A stretch of 64,000 nucleotides of DNA from Streptomyces sp. TG1A-60 (GCF_037201975.1 NZ_CP147520.1:6138001-6202000), one strand, 5' to 3'. Counted from the first letter of the stretch, positions 51,490 through 62,572 are shown. The notes: generated by a model from the sequence alone, not told the origin. A program made the numbers and translations.

Positions 51490-53462
51490 CGGAAGTGGCC
51501 GATTCAGGCAGGCAGCCCCCGCGCCGCCGCGTACCCGGACCCGCCCGGCCCGTGCGCCCGAGCGGCCAGCAGCGCCGACCGGGCCCCGGGGCCCGCCCCG
51601 CCGCGCAGCGCCGCCCGAGCGCACCCCGGCAACCGGCCGCGCGCACCATCCGCCTGGGCAGCTCCCGCCCCCGGCTGCGCATGGTGAGCCTCGCGCTGAC
51701 CCTGGTGTTGATCGCCTTCGTCGTACGGCTGCTCCAGGTACAGGCCGTCGACGCGAGCGAGTACGCGGCCAAGGCCGACCAGAACCGGTACGTCGGCCGG
51801 GTGCTGGCCGCCGAGCGCGGCGGGATCACCGACCGCAACGGCGTCGACCTGGCGGTCAGCACGGACGCCAACGACATCACGGCCGACCCGACGATGTTCA
51901 CGCGCGAGCAGCTCAAGGTCGGCGACGGGCCCGAGCAGGCCGCCGCGCTCCTCGCGCCGATCCTCGGCGCGGACCGGGAGGCGATCACCGAGAAGCTGCG
52001 CACCAGGAACACGCGTTACGTGCTGCTGGCTCGGCGCCAGACCCCCCAGGTCTGGAACCAGATCAGCGACCTCAAGACCGCGCTCGTCAAGAAGGCCAGG
52101 AACGACAAGGGCACGGTCAACGTGCTGGCCGGCGTCTTCCAGGAGCCCAGCAGCAAGCGCGTGTACCCCAACGGCGACCTCGCCGCCGGGATACTGGGCT
52201 GGGTCAACGCCGAGGGCAAGGGCGGCGGCGGCATCGAGCAGCAGTTGAACAAACGTTTGGCGGGCAAGGACGGCAAGATCCGCTACGCCCAGTCCGGCGG
52301 CCGTCTCGTGCCCACCGCGGGCTCCACCGAGACCCCCGCCGTGGCCGGCTCCGACGTCGAGCTGACGATCGACCGCGACATCCAGTGGGCCGCGCAGAAC
52401 GCCATCACCGAGCAGGTGAAGAAATCCAAGGCGGACCGCGGCTACGTGATAGTGCAGGACACCCGCACCGGCGAGATCCTCGCCATGGCCAACTCGCCCG
52501 GCTTCGACCCCAACGACCTCACGAAGGCGAACCCGGACGCCCTGGGCAACGCGGCCCTCCAGGACGCCTACGAGCCCGGCTCCACGGCCAAGGTCATGTC
52601 GATGGCCGCGGTACTGGAGGAGAGCGTCGCCACGCCGGGAACGCACGTCACCGTGCCCAACCGGCTGCACCGCGGCGACCGGCTCTTCAAGGACGACATC
52701 GACCACCCCACCTGGTACCTGACGCTCAACGGCGTGCTCGCCAAGTCCAGCAACATCGGCACCATCCTCGCCACCGGCGAACTGGGCAGGAACCAGCAGG
52801 AGTCCAACCGGATCCTCTACTCGTACCTGCGCAAGTTCGGCATCGGCAGCTACACCGGCCTCGGCTTCCCCGGCGAGACCAAGGGCATCCTCGCCGCGCC
52901 GGCCGACTGGTCGACCTCGCAGCAGTACACGATCCCTTTCGGCCAGGGCGTGTCGATAAACGCCATGCAGGCGGCCTCCGTCTACTCGACGATCGCCAAC
53001 GGCGGCGTACGCGTCGAGCCCACCCTCGTACGGGGCACCAAGGGACCGGACGGTCGCTTCACCCCCGCCGAGAAGCCCGGGAAGACACGGGTCGTGAGCG
53101 AGAAGACGGCGAAGACCCTCGCCCGGATGCTGGAGTCCGTCGTGGACGACGAGGAGGGTACGGGCACCAAGGCGCGCATCCCCGGCTACCGGGTCGCGGG
53201 CAAGACGGGTACGGCCAACCGCGTGGATCCGGCCACCGGCAGGTACCGCGGCTACACCTCGTCGTTCGCCGGGTTCGCACCCGCCGACAAGCCGCGGGTC
53301 ACCGTCTACTGCGCGATCCAGAACGCCACCGAGGGCAACTACTTCGGCGGCCAGATCTGCGGCCCCATCTACAAGGAGGTCATGGAGTTCGCCCTGAAGA
53401 CCCTCCAGGTCCCGCCCACCGGGGCGAAGCCCGCGAACCTGCCCGTCACCTTCACGCCCTGA
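51486..53462 (+). CDS. ftsI: Peptidoglycan transpeptidase FtsI (class B PBP, PBP3)
   Basis: 658 aa. Cross-links septal peptidoglycan. An Arg/Pro-rich cytoplasmic N-tail (about 55 aa), one helix LRMVSLALTLVLIAFVVRLL, a dimerisation domain (RGGITDRNGVDLAVS) and the transpeptidase domain: S366 in GSTAK, S421-S422-N423 in KSSNIG, K573 in AGKTGTAN. GTG 51486 overlaps the ftsL stop (GTGA); GTG 51495 is an alternative. A 250-bp spacer with its own possible promoter separates it from murE. Confidence 0.95.
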   Translation: MTEVADSGRQPPRRRVPGPARPVRPSGQQRRPGPGARPAAQRRPSAPRQPAARTIRLGSSRPRLRMVSLALTLVLIAFVVRLLQVQAVDASEYAAKADQNRYVGRVLAAERGGITDRNGVDLAVSTDANDITADPTMFTREQLKVGDGPEQAAALLAPILGADREAITEKLRTRNTRYVLLARRQTPQVWNQISDLKTALVKKARNDKGTVNVLAGVFQEPSSKRVYPNGDLAAGILGWVNAEGKGGGGIEQQLNKRLAGKDGKIRYAQSGGRLVPTAGSTETPAVAGSDVELTIDRDIQWAAQNAITEQVKKSKADRGYVIVQDTRTGEILAMANSPGFDPNDLTKANPDALGNAALQDAYEPGSTAKVMSMAAVLEESVATPGTHVTVPNRLHRGDRLFKDDIDHPTWYLTLNGVLAKSSNIGTILATGELGRNQQESNRILYSYLRKFGIGSYTGLGFPGETKGILAAPADWSTSQQYTIPFGQGVSINAMQAASVYSTIANGGVRVEPTLVRGTKGPDGRFTPAEKPGKTRVVSEKTAKTLARMLESVVDDEEGTGTKARIPGYRVAGKTGTANRVDPATGRYRGYTSSFAGFAPADKPRVTVYCAIQNATEGNYFGGQICGPIYKEVMEFALKTLQVPPTGAKPANLPVTFTP

Positions 53463-53725
53463 CGTGCCCCCTGACCACATCCTGATCCACTCACTGATCA
53501 GCGCAACCAGCCAGGAACCGACTCGTGACCATGATCACTCCCGACTCCGGGAACCACACACCACCGCCCCGTTCGCACAAACCCTCGCCCACCCGTCTGC
53601 CACCACCGCCCTTGCCGGACCGCGCCCCGCGCGGGCTCCCCTTTAGCTCCGGCGGGGGTGCGCCCGGTACGCTCACCGCCGTGCCACACGCTGATCAGTC
53701 CCAAACCACCCAGAAGGACGTTCCC

Positions 53726-55252
53726 GTGACCTACCCGGGACCGCCCAGGCCGGCCCGCGTCTTCGCCGCACCCCTCGCGGAACTCGCCGGTCAGTTGGGT
53801 GCCGAGCGGCCGGCGGGCGCGGACACCGTCGAGGTCACGGGCATCACCCATGACTCGCGCGCCGTCCGGCCCGGCGACCTGTACGCCGCCCTGCCCGGCG
53901 CCCGCCTGCACGGAGCCGACTTCGTGACCCAGGCGGCCGGCCTCGGCGCCGCGGCCGTCCTGACCGACCCGACCGGTGCCGAGCGCGCCGCGGCCACCGG
54001 GCTTCCGGTCCTCGTGGTCGACGAACCGCGCGCGCGGATGGGCGAGCTGGCGACCACGATCTACGGCCGTCCGGGCCGCGACCTGCTCCAGATCGGCATC
54101 ACCGGCACCTCCGGCAAGACCACCACCGCGTATCTCGTCGAGGGCGGTCTGAAGACCGTCCGCTCCACCGGTCTCATCGGCACGGTCGAGATGCGCATCG
54201 GCGACGAGCGGATCAAGTCCGAGCGGACCACCCCCGAGGCCACCGACCTCCAGGCGCTGTTCGCGGTCATGCGCGAACGCGGCGTCGACTCGGTCGTCAT
54301 GGAGGTGTCCAGCCACGCGCTGGTCCTCGGTAGGGTCGACGGCTGCGTCTTCGATGTCGCGATCTTCAACAACCTCAGCCCGGAGCACATGGAGTTCCAC
54401 TCCGACATGGAGGACTACTTCCAGGCGAAGGCACGGTTGTTCACGCCGAAACGCAGCAGGCTCGGCGTCGTCAACCTCGACGACGAGTACGGCCGCCGAC
54501 TCGTCACGGAAGCGACGGTTCCGGTCGTCACCTTCTCCGCCGAGGGACACCCCGACGCCGACTGGCGTGCCGAGGACGTGGAGGTCGGCCCGCTGGACTC
54601 GACGTTCACAGCGATCGGTCCCAAGGGCGAGCGGGTCACCGCCCGGTCGCCGCTCGCGGGCCCGTTCAACGTCGCCAACGCCCTCGCCGCGATCGTCGCC
54701 CTGGCCGTGGCCGGGATCGACCCGCAGACCGCCGCCGACGGCGTCGCCGCCGTACCGGGTGTGCCGGGCCGTCTGGAACGCGTGGACGCCGGACAGCCGT
54801 ACCTCGCGGTCGTCGACTACGCCCACAAGACGGACGCCGTGGAGTCGGTCCTCAAGGCACTGCGCAAGGTCACCGAGGGGCGGCTGCACGTCGTGCTCGG
54901 CTGTGGCGGCGACCGGGACCGGACCAAGCGCGGTCGGATGGGCGCCGCCATGGCACGGTTCTCCGACACGGCCGTACTCACCTCCGACAACCCCCGCTCC
55001 GAGGACCCCCTCGCGATCCTCGCGTCCATGCTCGAAGGCGCGGCCTCCGTGCCGACGCACGAGCGCGGCGAGGTCCTCCTCTTCGAGGACCGGGCCGCCG
55101 CGATCGCCGCGGCGGTGGCCCGCGCGCAGCCGGGCGACACCGTGCTGGTCGCGGGCAAGGGTCACGAGCAGGGCCAGGACGTCGCCGGCGTGGTACGTCC
55201 CTTCGACGACCGCCAGGTGCTCCGCGAAGCTATCCAGCAGACCCAGGGATGA
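53726..55252 (+). CDS. murE: UDP-MurNAc-L-Ala-D-Glu--diaminopimelate ligase
   Basis: 508 aa. Adds diaminopimelate to UDP-MurNAc-L-Ala-D-Glu. ITHDSRAVRPGDLYAALPG (uridine site), ATP loop GITGTSGKTTTAYL, TTPEATDLQALF, EVSSHALVLGRV, and the DAP-specifying DNPRSEDP motif near residue 425; Streptomyces uses the LL isomer. GTG 53726 (AAGGA upstream) is chosen; an in-frame GTG at 53525 would add a 67-residue Pro/Ser-rich leader of doubtful reality. Four nt before murF. Confidence 0.95.
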   Translation: MTYPGPPRPARVFAAPLAELAGQLGAERPAGADTVEVTGITHDSRAVRPGDLYAALPGARLHGADFVTQAAGLGAAAVLTDPTGAERAAATGLPVLVVDEPRARMGELATTIYGRPGRDLLQIGITGTSGKTTTAYLVEGGLKTVRSTGLIGTVEMRIGDERIKSERTTPEATDLQALFAVMRERGVDSVVMEVSSHALVLGRVDGCVFDVAIFNNLSPEHMEFHSDMEDYFQAKARLFTPKRSRLGVVNLDDEYGRRLVTEATVPVVTFSAEGHPDADWRAEDVEVGPLDSTFTAIGPKGERVTARSPLAGPFNVANALAAIVALAVAGIDPQTAADGVAAVPGVPGRLERVDAGQPYLAVVDYAHKTDAVESVLKALRKVTEGRLHVVLGCGGDRDRTKRGRMGAAMARFSDTAVLTSDNPRSEDPLAILASMLEGAASVPTHERGEVLLFEDRAAAIAAAVARAQPGDTVLVAGKGHEQGQDVAGVVRPFDDRQVLREAIQQTQG

Positions 55253-55256
55253 ACTT

Positions 55257-56678
55257 GTGATCGCCCTCTCTCTCGCCGAGATCGCAGAAGTCGTCGGCGG
55301 GCAGACGCACGACATACCGGATCCGTCGGTCCAGGTCACCGGACCGGTCGTCCGGGACTCCCGTGAGGTGGAGTCCGGCAGCCTCTTCGTCGCCTTCGTG
55401 GGCGAGCGGGTGGATGGTCACGACTACGCGGCCGCGGTCGTCGAGGCGGGCGCGGCAGCGGTGCTGGCGTCCCGTCCCGTCGGCGTGCCCGCGATCGTCG
55501 TGGCCGACGTCCAGACGGCGCTCGGCGCCCTCGCCCGCCACGTCGTGCACAGGCTCGGCGCCACCCTCGTGGCACTCACCGGCTCCGCGGGCAAGACCAG
55601 TACCAAGGACCTCCTCGCGCAGGTGCTCCGGCGCAAGGCGCCGACGGTGTTCACGCCCGGCTCCCTCAACAACGAGATCGGACTGCCCCTCACCGCGCTC
55701 AGCGCCACGGAGGAAACCCGTTTCCTCGTCCTGGAGATGGGCGCCCGCGGCGTCGGCCACATCCGGTACCTCGCCGACCTGACCCCGCCGAGGATCGGCC
55801 TCGTGCTCAACGTCGGCACCGCACACATCGGCGAGTTCGGTGGCCGGGAGCAGATCGCCCAGGCCAAGGGCGAGCTGGTGGAGGCCCTGCCGGAGGACGG
55901 CGCCGCGATCCTCAACGCCGACGACCCCCTCGTACGGGCCATGGCGTCCCGTACGAAGGCGAAGGTGATCCTCTTCGGAGAGTCCGGCGAAGCGGACGTA
56001 CGCGCCGAGAACGTGACGCTCACCGACGCCGGACAGCCCGCGTTCAGGCTTCACACACCCTCCGGTGCAAGCGATGTGACCATGCGCCTGTACGGTGAGC
56101 ACCACGTGTCGAACGCGCTCGCCGCGGCCGCCGTCGCCCATGAGCTGGGCATGTCCGCAGACGAGATCGCCACCGCGCTCTCCGAGGCGGGCTCCCTCTC
56201 CCGCTGGCGGATGGAGGTCACCGAGCGCCCGGACGGCGTGACGGTCGTCAACGACGCCTACAACGCGAACCCCGAGTCCATGCGAGCCGCGCTGCGCGCG
56301 CTCGCGGCGATGGGCAAGGCCACACAGGCACAAGGGGGTCGTACGTGGGCGGTGCTCGGCAAGATGGCCGAGCTCGGGGACGATTCGCTCGCCGAGCACG
56401 ACGCGGTCGGACGGCTCGCCGTCCGGCTCAATGTCGGCAAGCTCGTCGCGGTCGGGGGCAGGGAAGCGTCCTGGCTCCAACTGGGCGCATATAACGAGGG
56501 TTCGTGGGGTGAGGAGTCGGTGCACGTGTCCGACGCACAGGCGGCGGTCGACCTGTTGCGCAGTCAGTTGCGCCCGGGAGACGTCGTACTCGTGAAGGCG
56601 TCCCGGTCGGTCGGGCTCGAGAGCGTGGCGCAGGCGCTGCTCGACAGCGGCGTCGAGGGTGAGGTTGCCGCCCGATGA
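55257..56678 (+). CDS. murF: UDP-MurNAc-tripeptide--D-Ala-D-Ala ligase
   Basis: 473 aa. Completes the pentapeptide of UDP-MurNAc. [23 protein letters not shown] loop [54 protein letters not shown], and [16 protein letters not shown] 55257 follows the murE TGA by 4 nt with GGGA upstream. The stop overlaps mraY. Confidence 0.96.
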   Translation: MIALSLAEIAEVVGGQTHDIPDPSVQVTGPVVRDSREVESGSLFVAFVGERVDGHDYAAAVVEAGAAAVLASRPVGVPAIVVADVQTALGALARHVVHRLGATLVALTGSAGKTSTKDLLAQVLRRKAPTVFTPGSLNNEIGLPLTALSATEETRFLVLEMGARGVGHIRYLADLTPPRIGLVLNVGTAHIGEFGGREQIAQAKGELVEALPEDGAAILNADDPLVRAMASRTKAKVILFGESGEADVRAENVTLTDAGQPAFRLHTPSGASDVTMRLYGEHHVSNALAAAAVAHELGMSADEIATALSEAGSLSRWRMEVTERPDGVTVVNDAYNANPESMRAALRALAAMGKATQAQGGRTWAVLGKMAELGDDSLAEHDAVGRLAVRLNVGKLVAVGGREASWLQLGAYNEGSWGEESVHVSDAQAAVDLLRSQLRPGDVVLVKASRSVGLESVAQALLDSGVEGEVAAR

Positions 56679-57748
56679 TGAACCAGATCCTGTTCGCAGG
56701 AGTCATTGGCCTCTTCCTGACCCTGGTCGGCACCCCGCTGCTGATCAAGCTGCTTGCCCGCAAGGGCTACGGCCAGTACATCCGCGACGACGGCCCGCGC
56801 ACGCACGGCAGCAAGCGCGGTACGCCGACGATGGGTGGTATCGCCTTCATCCTGGCGACGATCATCGCGTACTTCCTGGCCAAGGTGATCTCGGGCCAGC
56901 CGCCGGCCTACTCCGGTCTGCTGGTGCTCGGCCTGATGGCCGGCATGGGCCTGGTCGGCTTCCTCGACGACTACATCAAGATCGTCAAGCGCCGTTCGCT
57001 GGGCCTGCGGGCCAAGGCGAAGATGGCCGGCCAGTTGATCGTCGGCATCGCCTTCGCGGTCCTCGCGCTGCAGTTCCCGGACGTCCGCGGCCAGACGCCG
57101 GCCTCCACCAAGATCTCCTTCGTGGAGGACTTCGGCTGGACCATCGGCCCGGTGCTGTTCGTGATCTGGGCCCTGTTCATGATCCTCGCGATGTCGAACG
57201 GCGTGAACCTGACCGACGGTCTGGACGGTCTCGCCACCGGTGCCTCGGTCCTCGTCTTCGGCGCGTACACCTTCATCGGTGTCTGGCAGTTCCAGGAGTC
57301 CTGCGCCAACACGGAGACCCTGACCAACCCGGCGGCCTGCTTCGAGGTACGAGATCCCCTCGACCTGGCGATCGTGGCCTCCGCGCTGATGGGCGCCTGC
57401 CTCGGCTTCCTGTGGTGGAACACCTCGCCGGCCAAGATCTTCATGGGCGACACCGGTTCCCTGGCGCTCGGCGGCGCGCTCGCGGGGCTCGCGATCTGCT
57501 CCCGCACCGAGCTGCTGCTCGCGCTCCTCGGCGGTCTGTTCGTCCTCATCACCATGTCGGTCGTCATCCAGGTCGGTTCCTTCCGCCTCACCGGCAAGCG
57601 TGTCTTCCGCATGGCACCGCTCCAGCACCACTTCGAGCTCAAGGGATGGTCCGAGGTCCTTGTCGTGGTCCGTTTCTGGATCATCCAGGGCATCTGCGTG
57701 ATCGTCGGACTGGGCCTCTTCTACGCGGGATGGGCGGCCGAGAAGTGA
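56675..57748 (+). CDS. mraY: Phospho-MurNAc-pentapeptide transferase
   Basis: 357 aa, about ten transmembrane helices. Forms lipid I by transferring phospho-MurNAc-pentapeptide to undecaprenyl phosphate. Signatures: [31 protein letters not shown] (catalytic DD), [15 protein letters not shown], and the cytoplasmic [11 protein letters not shown] and [15 protein letters not shown] 56675 overlaps the murF TGA by 4 nt. Confidence 0.97.
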   Translation: MMNQILFAGVIGLFLTLVGTPLLIKLLARKGYGQYIRDDGPRTHGSKRGTPTMGGIAFILATIIAYFLAKVISGQPPAYSGLLVLGLMAGMGLVGFLDDYIKIVKRRSLGLRAKAKMAGQLIVGIAFAVLALQFPDVRGQTPASTKISFVEDFGWTIGPVLFVIWALFMILAMSNGVNLTDGLDGLATGASVLVFGAYTFIGVWQFQESCANTETLTNPAACFEVRDPLDLAIVASALMGACLGFLWWNTSPAKIFMGDTGSLALGGALAGLAICSRTELLLALLGGLFVLITMSVVIQVGSFRLTGKRVFRMAPLQHHFELKGWSEVLVVVRFWIIQGICVIVGLGLFYAGWAAEK

Positions 57749-59157
57749 CCGACTGGCAGGGGAAGCGCGTCACCGTCGCCGGACTCGGCGTCTCCGGCAT
57801 CCCGGCGGCCAAGGTGCTGCACGGCCTCGGCGCGTCCGTCACGGTCGTCAACGACGGCGCGGACGAGCGCGCCCGCGCGCAGGCCGCCGACCTGGAGGCG
57901 CTCGGCATCACCGTGCGCCTCGGCGACGGCGCGTCCCTGCCCGAGGGCACCGAACTGATCGTCACCACCCCCGGCTGGAAGCCCGGCAAGCCGCTGTTCG
58001 CCGCCGCCGCCGAAGCCGGCGTCCCCGTCTGGGGGGACGTCGAGCTGGCCTGGCGGCTCCGCGGCCCCGAAGCGGCCCCCTGGCTGGCCGTCACGGGCAC
58101 CAACGGCAAGACCACGACCGTCCAGATGCTCGCCTCGATCCTGAAGGCGGCGGGCCTGCGTACGGCCGCCGTCGGCAACATCGGGGTCTCGCTGCTGGAC
58201 GTCGTCCTCGGCGACGAGGAGTACGACGTGCTGGCCGTGGAGTTGTCCAGCTACCAGCTCCACTGGTCCCCGTCCCTGCGCGCCCACTCCGCCGCCGTCC
58301 TCAACCTCGCCCCCGACCACCTCGACTGGCACGGCTCCATGGAGGCGTACGCCGCCGACAAGGGCCGCGTCTACGAGGGCAACCAGGTCGCCTGTGTCTA
58401 CAACGTGGCCGACAAGGCCACCGAGGACCTGGTCCGTCAGGCGGATGTCGAAGAGGGCTGCCGGGCCGTCGGATTCACCCTCGGCACGCCGGGGCCGTCC
58501 CAACTCGGCGTCGTGGACGGCATCCTGGTCGACCGCGCCTTCGTGGAGAACCGGCAGAAGAACGCCCAGGAACTCGCCGAGATCTCCGACGTCGACCCGC
58601 CGGCCCCGCACAACATCGCCAACGCCCTCGCGGCGGCGGCCCTCGCACGGGCCTTCGGGGTGCCCGCCGCGGCCGTACGGGACGGGCTGCGGGCCTTCAC
58701 GCCGGACGCGCACCGCATCGCGCACGTCGCCGACGTGGACGGCGTCGCCTACATCGACGACTCCAAGGCCACCAACACGCATGCGGCGCAGGCCTCGTTG
58801 GCGGCGTACGAGTCGATCGTGTGGATCGCGGGCGGCCTCGCCAAGGGCGCGACCTTCGACGAACTCGTCGCCAGTTCTGCGAAGAGGCTGCGGGGCGTCG
58901 TGCTGATCGGCGCGGATCGCGCGCTGATCCGCGAAGCGCTCGAGCGACACGCGCCCGAAGTGCCGGTAGCCGACCTCGACCGGAACGACACTGGGGCGAT
59001 GTCCGCCGCGGTCCGCGAGGCGCGGACGCTCGCGCGGGCGGGCGACACGGTGTTGCTGGCGCCGGCCTGCGCGTCGATGGACATGTTCGTCAACTACAAC
59101 AAGCGCGGGGACGCGTTCGCGGAGGCCGTCCGCGAACTCGCCGCCGCGGACGGCTGA
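57745..59157 (+). CDS. murD: UDP-MurNAc-L-Ala--D-Glu ligase
   Basis: 470 aa. Adds D-glutamate to UDP-MurNAc-L-Ala. N-terminal Rossmann fold [20 protein letters not shown] loop [56 protein letters not shown] and [15 protein letters not shown] 57745 overlaps the mraY TGA (GTGA) and is preferred to the in-frame ATG 57730. Confidence 0.96.
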   Translation: MTDWQGKRVTVAGLGVSGIPAAKVLHGLGASVTVVNDGADERARAQAADLEALGITVRLGDGASLPEGTELIVTTPGWKPGKPLFAAAAEAGVPVWGDVELAWRLRGPEAAPWLAVTGTNGKTTTVQMLASILKAAGLRTAAVGNIGVSLLDVVLGDEEYDVLAVELSSYQLHWSPSLRAHSAAVLNLAPDHLDWHGSMEAYAADKGRVYEGNQVACVYNVADKATEDLVRQADVEEGCRAVGFTLGTPGPSQLGVVDGILVDRAFVENRQKNAQELAEISDVDPPAPHNIANALAAAALARAFGVPAAAVRDGLRAFTPDAHRIAHVADVDGVAYIDDSKATNTHAAQASLAAYESIVWIAGGLAKGATFDELVASSAKRLRGVVLIGADRALIREALERHAPEVPVADLDRNDTGAMSAAVREARTLARAGDTVLLAPACASMDMFVNYNKRGDAFAEAVRELAAADG

Positions 59158-59208
59158 CCGGCCCGCCCCCGCCTGGCGGCCGTGCCGGGTGAACTCGGGA
59201 GGGAACGC

Positions 59209-59268
59209 GTGACACGGATGTGGTCGTGGTCGGTGCACAGCGGGAAAGGCGTCCCCGATGCCCGGTAG
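59209..59268 (+). CDS. Possible 19-codon upstream ORF overlapping the ftsW start
   Basis: GGGAGGG (59197-59203) and, 5 nt later, GTG 59209 start MTRMWSWSVHSGKGVPDAR and TAG 59266-59268. Its stop lies 8-10 nt inside ftsW (ATG 59258), in another frame, the geometry of translational coupling. The SD in front of it is much better than the one directly before ftsW (AAAGG). No evidence of a function of the peptide itself. Confidence 0.4.
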   Translation: MTRMWSWSVHSGKGVPDAR

Positions 59269-60607
59269 CCGTACCGGCCGCCCTCCCGTCCGGCGACTCA
59301 CCCGGCGGCCACCCCTGCCTCGCCCCCCGCGCGACAACCCCGTGCGGAGGCTCCACACGCGTGCGCGCAAGGCCTGGGACCGGCCGCTGACCGCGTACTA
59401 CCTGATCCTCGGCGGCAGTCTGCTGATCACCGTGCTGGGCCTGGTGATGGTCTACTCGGCCTCGCAGATCACGGCCTTGCAGAAGTCGCTGCCGGGGACC
59501 TTCTTCTTCCGCAAGCAGTTCCTCGCGGCCGTGATCGGCACCGTGCTGCTTCTCCTGGCCTCGCGGATGCCGGTGAAGCTGCACCGGGCTCTGGCGTACC
59601 CGATCCTGGCCGGCTGTGTGTTCCTGATGGCGCTGGTCCAGGTGCCGGGGATAGGGCAGTCGATCAACGGCAACCAGAACTGGATCGCGCTCGGCGGCTC
59701 GTTCCAGATCCAGCCCAGCGAGTTCGGCAAGCTGGCGCTCGTGCTGTGGGGCGCGGACCTGCTGGCCCGCAAGGAGGACAAGCGCCTCCTCGCGCAGTGG
59801 AAGCACATGCTGGTGCCGCTCGTTCCGGTGGCCTTCATGCTCCTCGGGCTGATCATGCTCGGCGGCGACATGGGCACCGCGATCATTCTCACGGCGATCC
59901 TGTTCGGCCTGCTGTGGCTGGCCGGGGCGCCGACGCGACTGTTCGTGAGCGTGCTGTCCGTCGCAGGGTTCATCGGGTTCGTCCTGATCAGGACCAGCGA
60001 GAACCGCATGGCCCGTCTCGCCTGCATCGGAGCCACCGAACCCCGCACGGACGGCGCCGACTGCTGGCAGGCCGTGCACGGCCTCTACGCCCTGGCCTCG
60101 GGCGGAATCTTCGGCTCCGGCCTCGGTGCCAGTGTGGAAAAATGGGGTCAACTCCCGGAAGCGCACACCGACTTCATCTTCGCCGTCACCGGTGAGGAAC
60201 TGGGCCTCGCGGGGACGCTGTCGGTGCTCGCCCTCTTCGCGGCTCTAGGCTATGCGGGTATCCGCGTGGCCGGACGCACGGAGGACCCCTTCGTCAGGTA
60301 TGCCGCGGGAGGCGTGACCACCTGGATCACCGCTCAGGCGGTGATCAACATGGGTGCGGTGCTCGGTCTGCTGCCGATCGCCGGAGTCCCGCTCCCGCTG
60401 TTCTCCTACGGAGGTTCCGCCCTGCTGCCGACCATGTTCGCCATCGGGTTGCTGATCGCCTTCGCGCGCGACGAACCCGCTGCGCGGGCGGCGCTCGCCA
60501 TGCGGCAACCCCGCTTTGGTAGAAAGCGTGGCGGTGGCCCTTCGGGGCCCGGGAGATGGAAAACGATGCGACGGCGTGCCTCGGCACGTTCGTCCGGAGA
60601 GCGGTGA
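59258..60607 (+). CDS. ftsW: Peptidoglycan glycosyltransferase FtsW
   Basis: 449-aa SEDS-family polymerase of septal glycan, partner of FtsI. About 45-residue Arg/Pro-rich N-tail, then ten helices; LGLVMVYSASQI (TM1), NGNQNWIALGGSFQIQPSEF GKLAL (conserved loop), GGDMGTAIIL, the large extracellular loop with catalytic-region EKWGQLPEAHTDFIFAVTGE ELG, and VINMGAVLGLLPIAGVPLPL FSYGGSALL. ATG 59258, possibly coupled to the small upstream ORF. The stop is 6 nt before murG. Confidence 0.96.
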   Translation: MPGSRTGRPPVRRLTRRPPLPRPPRDNPVRRLHTRARKAWDRPLTAYYLILGGSLLITVLGLVMVYSASQITALQKSLPGTFFFRKQFLAAVIGTVLLLLASRMPVKLHRALAYPILAGCVFLMALVQVPGIGQSINGNQNWIALGGSFQIQPSEFGKLALVLWGADLLARKEDKRLLAQWKHMLVPLVPVAFMLLGLIMLGGDMGTAIILTAILFGLLWLAGAPTRLFVSVLSVAGFIGFVLIRTSENRMARLACIGATEPRTDGADCWQAVHGLYALASGGIFGSGLGASVEKWGQLPEAHTDFIFAVTGEELGLAGTLSVLALFAALGYAGIRVAGRTEDPFVRYAAGGVTTWITAQAVINMGAVLGLLPIAGVPLPLFSYGGSALLPTMFAIGLLIAFARDEPAARAALAMRQPRFGRKRGGGPSGPGRWKTMRRRASARSSGER

Positions 60608-60613
60608 ATTTCG

Positions 60614-61702
60614 GTGCATGTCGTCCTCGCCGGTGGCGGAACCGCCGGTCACATCGAGCCCGCGCTCGCCCTCGCGGACGCCCTGCGCAGGCGGGACCCG
60701 ACTGTGGGCATCACGGCGCTGGGCACGGAGCGCGGCCTTGAGACACGCCTCGTCCCCGAGCGCGGCTACGAACTCGCGCTGATCCCCGCCGTGCCCCTGC
60801 CGCGCAAACCCACCCCCGAGCTGATCACCGTGCCCGGCCGACTGCGCGGCACGATCAAGGCGACCGAGCAGATTCTGGAGCGCACCAAGGCGGACGCCGT
60901 CGTCGGCTTCGGCGGCTACGTCGCGCTGCCCGGCTACCTCGCCGCCAAGCGCCTCGGCGTGCCGATCGTCGTCCACGAGGCCAACGCCCGGCCGGGTCTG
61001 GCCAACAAGATCGGCTCCCGGTACGCCGCCCGGGTCGCCGTCTCCACCCCGGACAGCAAGCTCCGCGACGCCCGCTACATCGGCATCCCGCTGCGCCGCG
61101 CCATCGCCACCCTGGACCGGGCAGCCGCGCGGCCCGAGGCCCGCGCCCTGTTCGGCCTCGACCCCAACCTGCCGACCCTGCTGGTCTCCGGCGGTTCCCA
61201 GGGTGCCCGCCGCCTCAACGAGGTCGTCCAGCAGGTCGCCCCCTACCTCCAGCAGGCCGGGATCCAGATCCTGCACGCGGTCGGCCCGAAGAACGAACTG
61301 CCGCAGGTGCACCAGATGCCGGGGATGCCCCCGTACATCCCGGTACCGTACGTGGACCGGATGGACCTCGCGTACGCCGCGGCCGACATGATGCTCTGCC
61401 GCGCGGGCGCGATGACCGTCGCCGAACTCTCAGCCGTCGGGCTCCCTGCCGCATACGTCCCGCTGCCCATCGGCAACGGCGAACAGCGGCTGAACGCCCA
61501 GCCGGTGGTCAAGGCCGGCGGCGGACTGCTGGTCGACGACGCGGACCTGACCCCCCAGTGGGTCCAGCAGAACGTCCTGCCCGTGCTCGCCGACCCGCAC
61601 CGGCTGTACGAGATGTCCCGCGCCGCCGGCGAGTTCGGCCGCCGGGACGCCGACGACCTGCTCGTCGGGATGGTGTACGAGGCGATCGCGTCGCGCCGTT
61701 AA
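60614..61702 (+). CDS. murG: UDP-GlcNAc--lipid I GlcNAc transferase
   Basis: 362 aa, peripheral membrane glycosyltransferase (GT28) that turns lipid I into lipid [20 protein letters not shown] (N-domain), [50 protein letters not shown] and the UDP-GlcNAc site [20 protein letters not shown] followed by [15 protein letters not shown] 60614 with GGAGAG 12 nt upstream. Confidence 0.97.
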   Translation: MHVVLAGGGTAGHIEPALALADALRRRDPTVGITALGTERGLETRLVPERGYELALIPAVPLPRKPTPELITVPGRLRGTIKATEQILERTKADAVVGFGGYVALPGYLAAKRLGVPIVVHEANARPGLANKIGSRYAARVAVSTPDSKLRDARYIGIPLRRAIATLDRAAARPEARALFGLDPNLPTLLVSGGSQGARRLNEVVQQVAPYLQQAGIQILHAVGPKNELPQVHQMPGMPPYIPVPYVDRMDLAYAAADMMLCRAGAMTVAELSAVGLPAAYVPLPIGNGEQRLNAQPVVKAGGGLLVDDADLTPQWVQQNVLPVLADPHRLYEMSRAAGEFGRRDADDLLVGMVYEAIASRR

Positions 61703-61726
61703 AGGCGCGGCAGAAGGCAGGGGAGC

Positions 61727-62524
61727 GTGGCCGGACCGAGCACCGCCGAACGCGGCGCAGACGAGGATCTGGACTCCGGCCCGCTGTCGCGGCGGCGGCT
61801 GCCCGGCCCCAGGGCGCTGACCGCTGCCGCGGTCGCCCTGGTGCTGGTCGGCGGCGCCTCGCTCTGGGCCCTGTACGGCTCCTCGTGGCTGCGGGCCGAG
61901 CGGGTCTCGGTGTCGGGCACCCGGGTGCTGACCCAGGCCCAGGTGCGTGAGGCCGCCGAGGTGCCCCTCGGTGAGCCGCTGATTTCCGTCGACACGGAGG
62001 CGGTCGAGTCGAGATTGCTCCGGGAATTGCCCCGAATCGACTCGGTTGAGGTCATCCGTTCCTGGCCCCATGGAATCGGGCTGAAAGTAAGTGAACGTAC
62101 TCCGGTTCTGCTTGTCGAAGCGGCCAAAAATTCGGGCAAGTACGTCGAAGTGGACGCGAAGGGTGTGCGTTTTGCCACGGTTTCGCGAGCCCCGAAGGGT
62201 GTTCCGCTCCTGCGATTGGCGGCGGCCCGGTCCGGTTCGTCCGCCGCCAGTCTGCGGCGGTTCGGCGAGGACCGGCTCGTACGGGAGGCCGTGCGGGCCG
62301 CCGGTGCCATTCCGGCCGCGATCGCGCGCCAGACCCTTGCCGTCAAGGTCCGTTCCTATGACTCCATCTCGTTGGAGTTGAGCGGAGACCGTACGGTCGC
62401 CTGGGGAAGTGCGGAGAAGGGGCGCGCGAAAGCCCGTGCGCTCACCGCCCTGATGAAAGCCGCCCCGGACGCGGGGCACTTCGACGTGAGTGTCCCCGCC
62501 GCGCCCGCGTCATCAGGGAGTTGA
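61727..62524 (+). CDS. ftsQ: Cell division protein FtsQ (DivIB)
   Basis: 265 aa. Cytoplasmic N-tail, one helix ALTAAAVALVLVGGASLWAL (about 30-50), POTRA domain (SWLRAERVSVSGTRVLTQAQ; PLGEPLISVDTEAVESRLLR; WPHGIGLKVSERTPV) and the FtsQ domain. Scaffold of the septal FtsQ-L-B complex. GTG 61727 with AGGGGAG upstream. It precedes the ftsZ promoter region. Confidence 0.95.
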   Translation: MAGPSTAERGADEDLDSGPLSRRRLPGPRALTAAAVALVLVGGASLWALYGSSWLRAERVSVSGTRVLTQAQVREAAEVPLGEPLISVDTEAVESRLLRELPRIDSVEVIRSWPHGIGLKVSERTPVLLVEAAKNSGKYVEVDAKGVRFATVSRAPKGVPLLRLAAARSGSSAASLRRFGEDRLVREAVRAAGAIPAAIARQTLAVKVRSYDSISLELSGDRTVAWGSAEKGRAKARALTALMKAAPDAGHFDVSVPAAPASSGS

Positions 62525-62572
62525 CGCACATCCGCGCAGGCCAGCACCCTGGTTGGGCACCGCTATGGCTGA

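Noticed and set aside
48991..51624. 877-codon extension of the carbonic anhydrase on the minus strand
   Set aside because: Passes through rsmH and ftsL; carbonic anhydrase homology starts at about 49536.
50898..53462. N-terminal extension of ftsI to GTG 50898
   Set aside because: The frame runs antagonistically through ftsL; the GTGA overlap at 51486 is the normal coupled start.
54354..56678. 774-codon frame continuous with murF
   Set aside because: The first 300 codons are a shadow of murE; murF begins at GTG 55257.
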